Shown piece after piece: positions 32,201 to 42,352 of a stretch of DNA of 64,000 bases. The position numbers were made by a program, and so were the translations under genes. This DNA comes from Aricia agestis. Lineage: Eukaryota; Arthropoda; Insecta; Lepidoptera; Lycaenidae. The stretch's first letter is position 1. Every line of letters begins with the position of its first letter. Location of the stretch: assembly GCF_905147365.1 (NCBI RefSeq), contig NC_056407.1:18273980-18337979 (forward strand), written 5' to 3'. The notes beneath the pieces are model-generated. The model ran no database searches. It was not told where the DNA came from and saw nothing but the letters and a program-made list of their open reading frames with translations.

Positions 32201-35200
32201 ATACTTTTGCTATCTTGTTTCGACAGGTTCGTGACAGAGGTAAATGAAATTAATAGAAATCGCGACCTGTTTTTCGACCGGACTATAGCATGAAATCAAC
32301 CGACAATGTGTGATTCGTCGATCTCGTTACTTAATTGATTTATCATTGATCGTTACCCTGCGTCCTGCACGGAGACCGCGGCGTCGACCCTGGTGTAGGC
32401 CTTCGCCCCGCCGGGCGAGCAGCCCGCGCGCACCCACCGGTCCCCTCCCGCCTGGATGATGGGGTTGTTCTGGATCATCAGCATCACATATGCCATTGTC
32501 CTGGAAATAAAAACAATTTAAAGGATAGGATGCATTTACTTGCATGTTAGACGATTATTTTAAGATATAGATACACCTTTGTCCTTCACTAATAAAAAAA
32601 ATCAAACATACATACAGAGGTTATAGATACTCAAAGTTTTGTTTTTGTTAAGTTGGTCTTTTTATACAACCGGGTTTTGTTTATTAGGCTGCATCGTTTT
32701 TATGTACAGCATACACCATTGCAATGAGCAGGCACATCGTGACGTCATCACTTATGTTAATGACCAACATACCTGTTCACAACACCGTTAGGGCCTCTGC
32801 TTATAGCGTACGCAAAATTAACGTCGCAGTCGCCGGCCAATGGAAGTGCGAGGCGCACAGGCGCCGCGCCTCGCCCCCGCGCACCGCACCCCTCTCGCCC
32901 AGGCACGTACAGTACGCCACTGAAGTGCGCACGCGGCGTGTACGTTACCACCAGATCCGTGTCCGTGCATTCCACGGATACTGAAACATAGGAAAAGTGG
33001 AATTCACGTTATTGTTACATTTATTACGACTTGCAAACCTTCAAGAAGAGAGCGTATTCGCTCTCAAAAGGCCGGCGACGCACCTGCAACTCTTCTTATG
33101 TTGCGATTCCATGGGCAACTATAGTTGCTTTCCTTCAGGTGACCCGTTTGCTCGTTTGCCCCATGATTTTATAACCAATATCCAAGTAAACGAGTAACTG
33201 GGTCAACTCACTATTAAGGCACACAACGCGTCGGTAGTAGGTAGCGGCGGGCAGTCGGCGCAGCAGCCACGAGCCGGCCGCCAGCTCCTCGCTGTGTAGG
33301 TCGCAGATGCTGCCCTCCTTCGCCGTGAACGTGAACCCGCGACATACAAACCGCGACTCTGACTCGCATGCCGATTTGCACTAAAAAAAAATAACGTAGA
33401 AAGTGACAACCTAAAAAATTGGGCTTTTGGCGCTATCTTGGATGGTATGGGACTATGGCTGCTTCTAGTACCATCCAGTCAGATGTGGATATTCGTTCAT
33501 TAACATTGCTATTGGTATCTTTCATTCGCATACGAACTTACCTCGATTCTCGTAATGTTGTGGTAGGTAACGTCCACATGCTTTAGAGTCTGATTGTCAT
33601 ATTCTTCGTATGAGCACCGGTCGATTTTGTTCGAATCTGAAATAAGTTATTATAATGATTATTTTCTTGGGAATATTTTGGACAGAGATGTAATCTCAAC
33701 AATGCTACTGCAATAATTATGGTAACTGGTACATAACGATATCATAAAAGCTGCAAATTATAAGAACATTAAAGTTTCGTTGACTTATAAATGAGACGCT
33801 CAAAGGTTTAATATTATGTTGTTTTGTCATCGTGATCATTCTTTACTAAGTATAATATTATCAATTGTTGGTTTTGGTGCTGGATCAGTTCTGTAGGTAT
33901 CAAGGTAAAAGTGATTAGCACAAAGTGAATATAAACAAGTTTCAGTCAACTCCAGCACTCAGTATCTAGAACCCACTAGTTAGTATATCAACTAATAGGT
34001 AAATTAGGCTGCTTACATGGCATCCAGACGGCCGCTACGATCAAAAAATAACTCCCACAACGGTTTCGATGACGGTGGTTGGTTACATTGAAACCAGGCC
34101 AGTTACGCAGTAGTAATTTTATAGTGACCAATTGTGTGCGCAGTATACAAGAGCACTCTCTTTTCCTTTTACTCTCATAACCCAGTGGGACGAAAGAGCT
34201 CAGGCGTAGGGCTGGATTTATAAGTCTCACACGTCTAGCGTCAATGTGTTATGTTTCATCTCTTTTTGCAGTTCATATAGGTGATATTATGACTGCCTAC
34301 TCACAGTCATGTTCACACTGGTTCTCGACATACAGGGTGCGGTAGTTGGAGACGCGGTAGGACTCCGGCTCAGTGACTCTGCTCTCGCCGCTCAGGATGT
34401 AGTTACCTAGCGTCACGGCAGATATCTTGTATAGGTGAGATGACTGTACTCACAGTCATGTTCACACTGGTTCTCGACATACAGGGTGCGGTAGTTAGAG
34501 ACGCGGTAGGACTCCGGCTCAATGACTCTGCTCTCGCCGCTCAGGATGTAGTTACCTAGCGTCACGGCAGATATCCTGTATAGATGAGATGACTATACAC
34601 ATTACACACAGTCAAGTTCACACTGGTTCTCGACATACAGGGTGCGGTAGTTGGAGACGCGTTAGGACTTCGGCTCAGTGACTCTGCTCTCGCCGCTCAG
34701 GATGTAGTTACCTAGCGTCACGGCAGATATCTTGTATAGGTGAGATGACTATACTCACAGTCAAATTCACACTGGTTCTCGACATACAGAGTGCGGTAGT
34801 TGGAGACGCGGTAGGACTCAACGCGGATGTAGTTACCCAGCGTCGCGGCAGATATCTTGTATAGGTGAGATATATTATACTCACAGTCATGTTCACACTG
34901 GTTCTCGACATACAGGGTGCGGTAGTTGGAGACGCGGTAGGACTCCGGCTCGGTGACTCTGCTCTCGCCGCTCAGGATGTAGTTACCTAGCGTCACGGCA
35001 GATATCTTGTATAGGTGAGATGACTATACTCACAGTCATGTTCACACTGGTTCTACACATACAGGGTGCTGTAGTTGGAGACGCGGTAGGACTCCGGCTC
35101 GGTGACTCTGCTCTCGCCGCTCAGGATGTAGTTACCCAGCGTCGCGGCAGATATCTTGTATAGGTGAGATATATTATACTCACAGTCATGTTCACACTGG

Positions 35201-38200
35201 TTCTCGACATACAGGGTGCGGTAGTTGGAGACGCGGTAGGACTCCGGCTCGGTAACTCTACTCTCGCCGCTCAGGATACAGTTGCCCAGCGTCCCGTCAG
35301 ATATCTTGAACATGGACGACGACTTGCTCAGGTCTACCCATTGCGCTGACCTGAAATTACTTAACCCTTGAGGCATATTGACGGTATTGGTAAGTTAAGA
35401 AATTGTTCTTTACTTGATTATGGATCAGGGCAAGTGAGGCAACTGATTAAACTAAATATGCCTTTTAAATGCCCTCCTCAAATTTTAAATCCCGCAAACG
35501 CTATAAGAAAATTACAAAGCCAAATGTATGTGGGTGTCTACGTTATACGTATGTATATTGAGTACCATTTTGAAACAGGATCATAGAAAAATCAATTATG
35601 TACCTACTTATGCGCGTTACCTACTAGTAACTTTAGGAATCTTGGAAAACTCTTTGGCGTGAATCACAAATGTCATTCATGACACCTAATTACTCTAGGT
35701 TTATTAATTAATGATATTACTGAACAATGAGATCTATTTCAAGGCTCTACGTAGAGTCCGCACGCGAGGCGTTTAAGTTATTTTAGCATTGTCTCTTATC
35801 TGCACTTTATTGCGACACATTGCTTATGGTTTTTGAAAGACCTTGTAGTATTGTTAAGTACCATACTACTGTGGTACTACGTAGCTATTATGTCTACTGA
35901 CAACGAACTGATTGTAGTTTAATAGTAGCTCCATTTTTTTACTCCGTGAAACTTCTAAGCATTACGTTTTTGTAAAAATAAAGAAAAAAATTGATTTAGG
36001 TATGCCGCTTAATTTACCAAGAACTACCAACAATTTTATATTTCTTTATAATTTTGCCAATGTTATGCACAACATCTCCTTGTACAATTAACTAATAAAA
36101 CGCATAATTATTTTCTTCCTTAAAAAATTTAAAATTTAGAAGACTTTGGCCAATCATCCGTGATTAGCTGATTTCAGCATTCCATGAGCTCTAAGGCCCT
36201 GCCTAAGAGAGCCTAGAAGACGAACCTACTCAACACTGCAAGCTCAACAAACACCTTAACAGAATGGGTGTTAGTAGCATAACAACTTGCAGATTCTGCG
36301 AGGAGGACGACGAGGAGACCTATGAGCAGGAACAGGCATCTTGGTCACGACGGTATACGAATACTTAATTTCGTTGCGGGTCCCAAGACAGACTTAGCTT
36401 GTCCCTCGGACATCCCTGAGATCATATCAAAGGGTTTTCGTGGTTGGTTACGACTGTTGATCCTGGCGACACAGGAGTTGCAGTAGTGGGAATGTGTGGT
36501 GGGCCTTTTGCCCGTTTAAAAAAAATACGAATACCCATCCACAGAGAAAATTGTGAATGGCACCAACCCCAACCATATCGTTCAATTTATGAGCAGCATT
36601 GGGTCGGGGATGTTACTCTAATGCGAAGGAGTCACAATAGATCCTCGGGTCGCAGTGACGTCAGGACTACAATGACCTGCCTTTAGGGAAAAAAGAAAAT
36701 AAACAAGGGACACCAGGATAGAACGAAGTTATTATAAAAATAATATTTAAAAAAAAATGTCGAGTACCGCCACCCCACCCAGGTAAAAAAACAAATTTCC
36801 CGCCATAGAGGAATGGTACAATTTTAAATTTCCCGCTAGTTGACGTCGTCACCACATCAACGCCATCTGCCTTTACTTCGGAGGTACTAAAAAAGTGTCG
36901 TTACAACTTTTTCCGTCTAGCCCCCTCTCGCAACGGGCGATAAGGAACTTCGTTCCAAAAACACCGACCTGAATCTTATCTCGGTAGACTCGAGCATGTG
37001 GTCGTAGCATTGCTGTACGGTGGTGTTCACCACCACCTTCTTGACGGGGCCCTCGGAGTTGAAGTAATAGCCTGGAGTACTCTCCACAGACCACCAGCGA
37101 CGCTCGCAGCCTTCGGGCACTGAAAAAAATGACTGAATAAAAGACGTCATAATAATACATTGGTTAGACAGGCATTTGTGTTTTAACCCACAAAAAATAT
37201 TGTTGAGAATTATGGATGATGCAGTCTTGTTCTAAATCAGCCATTCCCAAAGTGGGCGATAACGCCCCCTTGTGGGCACTGAAGCTCTAAAGGGGGGCGG
37301 TGTGGGACCCGGAAAAAAATTGGGGCGTTGTGTAGAGGCTTAGGGAGTGATTTGTTATTTCATTTCATCAAGCAATGGGGGCGCTAAAACATAATTTGTT
37401 CTCAAAGTGGGCAGTAGACAAAATAAGTTTGGGAACCCCTGTTCTAAATAACATGACTGCATTCATAAATGAAAAATGATGTAACACAAATGCTTAACAG
37501 CGTCCAGATATCCTTCGTATAGTCTGGATGTACCCGATGTTTACTACGTTTCATAATCATTTAAAACTTATGAGTTGCATATGAAAGACTTGATATATTA
37601 TGTAAATTATAATTTTAACTGTTGGTGGAGTGACCACAATAAATTGTTTTGACACCCTCTGATTCAAAATTAGAACATAGATCCTCCCCCGAACGGCGTA
37701 TCTTTGTAAATGCGTCTGTCGTCTGATGCTTACGAGTTACACGTAAACTTAAATCAACTCACACATAGTACAGATCTTCTTGAAATACACCACGGTGCTG
37801 TCACCGAGGAACCTCGTCTCCTCCATAGCGGCGATCCCATGGCAGGTTCCCTTGTTATAGGCTACGAGGACGGCGGCGCAGTCGGGGAGCTCCCGGCACT
37901 GGGCCAGGCAGGCGCCAGTGAGGGACTCTTCGGCGCCGCTGGCCGTGTACGCGAATACTGGAGCAGCATGATCGGGGCTCACACCAGACCAGCGCACGAA
38001 GCTCGCTGTCAGCTGCGGCGGACATTGCCTGCTGGCTGAAGGGAGATGTTAAAATATTTCTCTTACAAACGACACTTGGGTAAATGGTCGTAGATGCTCT
38101 ACAAACTGTACCTAATCAGTTTGTAGAGCATCTTTTAATTGTGTGCGTCGAGCATAGTTTACGACCGGGCCAGGCGTTAAAAAACATGTATTTTACAGTA

Positions 38201-39830
38201 GGTACCTGCTGCTGATTATTATTCTTTACAGAAAAATGGATGCCAACTGGAAAATTACGAAACGATTCACGGATATCCGAGAGGCGGGGCTGTTTGCATC
38301 CATAGAAAACGTACATGATATTCAGTATGTACCATCAAGGAAATTGATTCGTAGGCAGTTGACCTACGTCTTTTGGTCGGCTTATGTCAATTCATTATTC
38401 AATGTTAGCTGTGATCGGTCGGATGGGTTTGACGTAACGCGACCAAATTACTTAGGTCCGCCATCTGCCTAGGAATCAACTTCTCTGATAGTACCTACAT
38501 AATGTACTACCGTCCAAGATATTATGGTCAATGACAGAGTTTCTATAAGAAATGAGTTTCCAGAACTTCGTGTTATTGTATGTATGTCTCGCCGCGTTGT
38601 TTGCACTAGGTATAGGTAGATCAAAACTGTGGGTACCTATCTGTTACACAAGCCCGTATGTAACAATTACCTACAAATACCTACATAAATAATGGGTAGT
38701 ACGTTATCACTTGTTACACGTAGGTACTTAACTAATAAAAATGTAGTCACGATTTTTATGAAGAAAAATGTAGAGTCGAACTAATCAGTTGTAAGTATAT
38801 ACTAATACTAATTACTAATATTATATAAAGCGGAAGTTTGTTTGTTTGTTTGAACGCGCTAATCTCAGGAAGTACTGGTCCGATTTAAAGATTCTTTGAG
38901 TGTTAGATAGGCGATAGCCCATTTATCGAGGAAGGTTATAGGCTATTTATTATTCGTAGAGGCTATATTTTATCACGCTAAGACTAATAAGAGCGAAGAA
39001 ATACAGGAAAATTTGGAAAAAAACTAGGGAAATTATTTGAAAGGGCTTATCTCACGAACTACTGGAGCAATTTTTCTGTTATTTGGCACAGATAAGGAGA
39101 CCACGTGAAGGATCATAGGCTATTTTTTGTGGACTAATTTGTCTGTGAAATATCTAATTTACGCGGGCGAAGCCACGCGAACGTCTAGTTGTATCATATT
39201 TTCAACTTGTTGTTATAGAAATATAATAACTTAAAATGCGTACACTGTACAACACAGGACGTGTTCTCTACATAGAGAAAGGAGTATTTTGGTAAGCTCG
39301 TCTTTTGAAACGCATGTTCCGTTGATAATAAACAACACCTTAAATAATTGTTATCTACCTGTAAAATGTGGGACAAAATATGCTATATACCTAGTTGGCA
39401 CCTGATTTTCTAGAAATACTTAAATATGTTTTTTTAATGATATAAGGGGGCAAACGAGCAAACGGGTCACCTGATGGAACGCAACTTCCGACGCCCATGG
39501 ACACTCGCAGCATCAGAAGAGCTGCAAGTGCGTTGCCGGCCTTTTAAGAGGAATAGGGTAATAGGGGAGGGTAGGGATGGGAAGGGAAGGAAATAAGGTA
39601 GGGGATTGGGCCTCCGGTAAACTCACTCACTTGGCGAAACACAGCGCAAGCGCTGTTTTACGCCGATTTTCTGTGAGAACGTGGTATTTCTCCGGTCGAG
39701 CCGGCCCATTTGTGCCGAAGCATGGCTCTCCCACGTATAATTTTACGATTTATTACAACAAAACAAATAAAACACAGTACTCACGTTCTATCAGCACGAA
39801 GATCAAAAATATGTAACGTTTGTAAGTCAT
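26286..39830 (-). CDS. PAN/Apple plus ZP-domain transmembrane protein, 15 exons, 707 aa
   Basis: Exons on the minus strand: 39830-39785, 38035-37763, 37119-36969, 35350-35184, 33636-33542, 33380-33212, 32980-32773, 32500-32357, 32112-31967, 31460-31363, 30414-30274, 28263-28177, 27900-27756, 26978-26858, 26418-26286; 2124 nt, in frame. Domain order: short signal peptide (1-15); PAN-like domain 1 (about 19-107); PAN-like 2 (about 108-212); PAN-like 3 (about 213-300); a ZP domain (about 302-550) with eight cysteines in two groups of four; an RxxR site (REER, 551-554) where ZP proteins are normally cleaved; a transmembrane helix rich in Leu/Val (about 634-660); and a cytoplasmic tail of about 45 aa. 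This architecture matches the insect neo/nyo/mey/nompA group, which shape apical extracellular matrix and cuticle. I cannot assign which member: Drosophila nompA, as I recall, has more PAN domains and neo/nyo/mey fewer. Exon 4 has seven partial tandem copies downstream. Introns hold SINE, LINE and hAT-type insertions. Confidence 0.92.
27699..27721 (-). repeat. 23-bp copy of exon 13 sequence in the downstream intron
   Basis: Identical over 23 bp (contains CTCCGCCCGCCACAGCTCC) to 27864-27886 inside exon 13 of the PAN/ZP gene. It lies 35 bp past the exon's donor, in intron 13. Confidence 0.8.
28352..29310 (+). pseudogene. 5'-truncated non-LTR retrotransposon, ORF2 C-terminus and 3' tail
   Basis: 28371-28813 reads open for about 147 codons to a stop, with QLERAQRAILKVAISKPYDF and LTVRQLFIRKS. 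That pattern is seen after the reverse transcriptase domain of LINE ORF2. A (CA)n/(CACG)n tract (28812-28875) follows, and the copy ends in ATTTATTTATTTAT. It is antisense in intron 11 of the PAN/ZP gene. The clade was not determined. Confidence 0.75.
29310..29600. other. Unassigned GC-rich block with overlapping open frames
   Basis: Both strands stay open: plus 29317-29598 (93 codons) and minus 29558-29301 (85 codons, containing LPPGDHGPAEFVVSPTG). Base composition differs sharply from the AT-rich flanks. It lies in intron 11 of the PAN/ZP gene, right after the LINE tail. No domain recognised; it could be part of a mobile element or an unrecognised exon. Confidence 0.35.
30135..30225 (+). 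mobile_element. LINE 3'-end fragment
   Basis: GTTGATCCTGGCAACACAGG and GTGGTGGGCGAATTGCCC match the 3' end of the LINE fragment at 36215-36545, followed by an A-rich stretch. Confidence 0.65.
30450..30928 (+). repeat. GGACCCTATTACT-family repeat, copy 4
   Basis: Best-preserved copy: GGGTTTCGTACCC, a CTGTCCGTCTGTCTG run, AACAACAAATACTAAAAAC, GGGGGCTCCCATACAAC, ending CGCACTTGGCCG. Lies in intron 10 of the PAN/ZP gene. Confidence 0.8.
31125..31240. mobile_element. Palindromic MITE, GTGGCAACATCGTAGTG family, copy 1
   Basis: The arms AAAAAGTGGCAACATCG and CGATGTTGCCACTTTTT are perfect around GATGACACTACG. The outer left terminus is missing compared with 42220-42352. Lies in intron 10 of the PAN/ZP gene. 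Confidence 0.85.
31606..31884 (+). mobile_element. SINE-like repeat, internally deleted
   Basis: Starts AGCCATGCTTCGGCACG and ends in the A tail. The segment between GGCGTGAAAC and the pyrimidine-rich centre is missing. Antisense in intron 9 of the PAN/ZP gene. Confidence 0.8.
33063..33175 (+). mobile_element. SINE-like repeat, 5'-truncated
   Basis: From CAAAAGGCCGGCGACGCACC to GTTTGCCCCATGATTTTATA, in intron 6 of the PAN/ZP gene, 37 bp from the exon 6 donor. Confidence 0.75.
34008..34218 (-). mobile_element. SINE body fragment, tRNA-headed family 1
   Basis: Minus-strand relative of the body of 52900-53264: shared TCCCACTGGGTTATGAGAG complement, GTGTGCGCAGTA and GGTTTCAATG-type words. The tRNA head is missing. 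Lies in intron 4 of the PAN/ZP gene. Confidence 0.7.
34289..35183 (-). repeat. Six tandem partial copies of PAN exon 4 plus its splice donor
   Basis: Together with exon 4 itself (donor at 35183) there are seven units. Their CAGTCA landmarks are at 34304, 34453, 34609, 34758, 34884, 35033 and 35183; spacings are 149, 156, 149, 126, 149 and 150 bp. Each extra copy holds the last two-thirds of the exon and the first part of the intron. Six of seven keep the T|GTGAGT donor; copy 3 has GTGTGT. The copies are closer to each other than to the true exon. The first copy downstream of the exon (35033) gains a TAG. No good acceptor precedes the partial copies. Confidence 0.9.
36215..36545 (+). pseudogene. 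Non-LTR retrotransposon ORF2 C-terminal fragment and 3' end
   Basis: The frame from about 36238 reads KLNKHLNRMGVSSITTCRFC and EEDDEET before breaking down. This is the Cys-containing C-terminal pattern of Jockey/I/R1-type ORF2 proteins. The 3' end GTTGATCCTGGCGACACAGG and an A-rich stretch follow. Lies in intron 3 of the PAN/ZP gene. Confidence 0.72.
37239..37441. mobile_element. hAT-like MITE with 8-bp TSD
   Basis: Ends CAGCCATTCCCAAAGTGGG and TTTGGGAACCCCTG. The target TTCTAAAT is perfectly duplicated at 37231-37238 and 37442-37449. Interior G/C-rich (GGGGGCGGTGTGGG), no ORF. Lies in intron 2 of the PAN/ZP gene. Confidence 0.92.
38329..38494. mobile_element. MITE, GTACCATC...GATAGTAC family
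   Basis: GTACCATCAAGGAAATTG and CAACTTCTCTGATAGTAC termini with CTAGGCAG-type inner words. Best-preserved of the family. Lies in intron 1 of the PAN/ZP gene. Confidence 0.82.
38814..39188 (+). mobile_element. Helitron-like element, complete short copy
   Basis: 5' CTAATATTATATAAAGCGG, 3' hairpin GCGGGCGAAGCCACGCG and CTAG-T. Colinear with 1-328. Lies in intron 1 of the PAN/ZP gene. Confidence 0.8.
39429..39738 (-). mobile_element. SINE-like repeat, near full length, reversed
   Basis: T-rich start at 39429 (A tail on the minus strand), then GGGGGCAAACGAGCAAACGG, and the 5' end AGCCATGGCTCTCCCACG region at 39738. It is sense-oriented in intron 1 of the PAN/ZP gene, 46 bp from the exon 1 donor. 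Confidence 0.85.
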
Positions 39831-40127
39831 TGTCGAATGTCGTTCACAAAATCACACATTACAAGGTTCGGTTTGACACACGCATGTTAAAACTTAACAC
39901 AGTACTGAATTTCTTTTCATGGAGTCAGGAAGGCCGGCTGAACAAATATTGCTCGCCTGTCATCGCGGACCGCCGCGACGCGCGTGACGAGCTATTGTGG
40001 CCGTTGTAAACACGACCAACTCAGGTGCAGCGCGACCTTGGCGATGATTATGGCCGGCCACAATGGAAAACGAATGATGCACGCCCATCTATTTAGCGTA
40101 TAGACAGGCATAGGCTGTCAACTGTAT

Positions 40128-40378
40128 TACGAGATTTATACTCGCGTCTCGTGGCTCGGCTCGTGGCGGGTCTCGCAGCTCGCGTCGAAGCGCGAGTGTA
40201 AACACAAAGCTCGTGTCCCCCTCGAGCTCCTTTGGAAATCGCTCCCGACGCGAGCCCTGCGAGCCGCAATCCGCGCCGCGAGACGAGCCGCGAGCTCGAG
40301 TTTACACTCAGGGCTCGCGGCGCGTCTCGCGGCTCGCCTCGTGGCTCGCGCGCGAGTGTAAATCGAGTAATAAGTATT
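40128..40378. repeat. GC-rich imperfect inverted repeat
   Basis: About 250 bp with dense GCTCGC/GCGAGC words. The ends TTACGAGATTTATACTCGCG and CGCGAGTGTAAATCGAGTAA are near-complementary. It creates spurious open frames on both strands. Confidence 0.7.
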
Positions 40379-42219
40379 ACGAAATCGACGGTACTCGATA
40401 AAGCAGGCGGGTGCTTAGCATCGGAACCCGTAGTGCGCTTCCAGGATATCTCCATAATGATATACGCGGTACATCCCACCCGTTTATTATGCGGCATTCT
40501 CAAAATGACATAATAGTACGTTTGTCTACGAGGGAAGTGAGTACATCATAATGATATGTTTGTAGAGGCCGAAAACATTTCGTTACTTTGTAAGCTACTT
40601 ATCTACCTATAACCTATTTGTACTTAGTTATATTTTGAGGTATCCATCCATTGGTCCAAGACTTGTCTGACCATTGGCCATTGTTATTGGCCTCAGTATA
40701 GAAAAAATATTAATAGAGCTTCTATTTGCCTAGTTAAATGCTAGAGTCTAGACTCTAGTCAAATACCTACTTTGGAGTTCAGAAGCTGCATAGGTAGACT
40801 TAATAAAAAAAACACCATCTGGAACCATGAGTTAGCCCATAGCTACGACGACCTTTCTCAAAAACCATTTAAGATACCTTTTACCCATCATTATTTTTAC
40901 ATTAAATATTAATTTCTGACCATAATTGAGGCCATGGTTGATGGTGTTTGGGACACCGGAATACGCTAAGACGTTTGTAACGACTTCATATTATTATACA
41001 ATCAATATAACAATTAGGTACTTATATGGGCAGGGCGCTAGCTACTTTAGATGCACTAAACATAACCCTTGTTAGCTGGGGCGTAACTACTAACTATACC
41101 ATCTGAGGCCGTGGCCAATTCTTTTGCTGGTACCCATGGTACAATTATTAATATGTAAAAAATATTTCTGAGCTCACGGTCTCTTGGGCAGGAGCCCCTT
41201 TGTGGTCCAGGCCCTGCCCGACGTTACGCCACTACTTGTTAGGGATCATACACGAGGCTAGAGATTTAAAGACCAGAAATATTAGAGTTCCAAGTAACTT
41301 CACTTCATCAGCGAGCATCTATTATTGGTGGCAATCGCTTACCATCAGGTTTTCTGCTCGATTATTGGTTAATTTCGTCCTTCTTACTACCTATTATTAG
41401 AGAGTATTAAAAGTCTTGTATAACTATACATTGAGCGGTATTTATTGGAACAGAGTTTCACCTTAGACGTCTCAAAGTTATTTACAGAAGGAATCAATCA
41501 ATGCAATATGGCTGGCTTTTATACCATTTTACACAAAAGAAACGAACTGCCGTTGACAATTCAAATATAGTAAAATAATCAAAAATGGCTAAGAATAAGT
41601 TAAATACATAGTTCTAAATATTAATTAATGTACTTCCCATATTTAAGATAATTATCTACTTAAATATGAGAAGAGGAAGTATAACTGAAGTAAATAATCC
41701 TCCCGCCATTTATAACTATTTGTCAAAATCAAGTACCTTACTTATTACTATTTTAAATATAATAATCACTTATTAAAATTATATATAGTGACTAACATAA
41801 TATACCGATTTAAATAAATAAATATAATATCATATAGCTTGTCCTTTGACATCCGCTAACACTATATTATGTTTATGTATCGTGTACCTATAGGTAATGC
41901 GTGGAGCTTCGAATATTTTCATGGCGGTACCTCGCCAACTGCGGGGCCGATAACAATCAACATTGTGATGCAAATACACGAGGAGGCAGAAATGACGTCC
42001 ACGCGACAGCCGACAGGAAAACACGATCAGTTATAATTGTGTTGTGTATTAGCACTTTTTATAGCATCGTATTAAACAAACATAAATTATTTTACCCAGT
42101 AGTTACATAACTTTATTAATCTTTATACTCTAGCGGTCGGAAAACTGCAGCCCGCGTATGTCAAATGAGTTATAAATATTTAGAAGATTCAAGGTATAAT
42201 ATTATATCAAGTGCATTTA

Positions 42220-42352
42220 CAGTCTGTCAAAAAAGTAATTAAATTAAAAAGTGGCAACATCGTAGTGTCATCCCTTTTTTCTTAGATTGATTTGAAAGAG
42301 ATGACACTACGATGTTGCCACTTTTTAATTTCATGACTTTTTTGACAGACTG
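42220..42352. mobile_element. Tc1/mariner-like palindromic MITE, complete
   Basis: Starts CAGTCTGTCAAAAAAGT, ends ACTTTTTTGACAGACTG, flanked by TA on both sides (42218-42219, 42353-42354). The arms continue into GTGGCAACATCGTAGTG, so nearly the whole 133 bp folds back. Confidence 0.9.

Noticed and set aside
35053..35350. Mutually exclusive alternative PAN exons (Dscam-like)
   Set aside because: The extra units lack the exon's 5' third and any acceptor with a pyrimidine tract, unit lengths of 149 bp break the frame, and one unit has a stop.
35053..35376. 107-codon ORF as a longer PAN exon reading into the next unit
   Set aside because: It ignores the strong donor at 35183. Reading on gives a TAG in the next unit and breaks the PAN fold.
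39577..40513. Several overlapping ORFs of 60-136 codons near the PAN/ZP gene 5' end
   Set aside because: They lie in the reversed SINE-like repeat and in a GC-rich GCTCG inverted repeat that opens frames on both strands. No splice pattern or domain.
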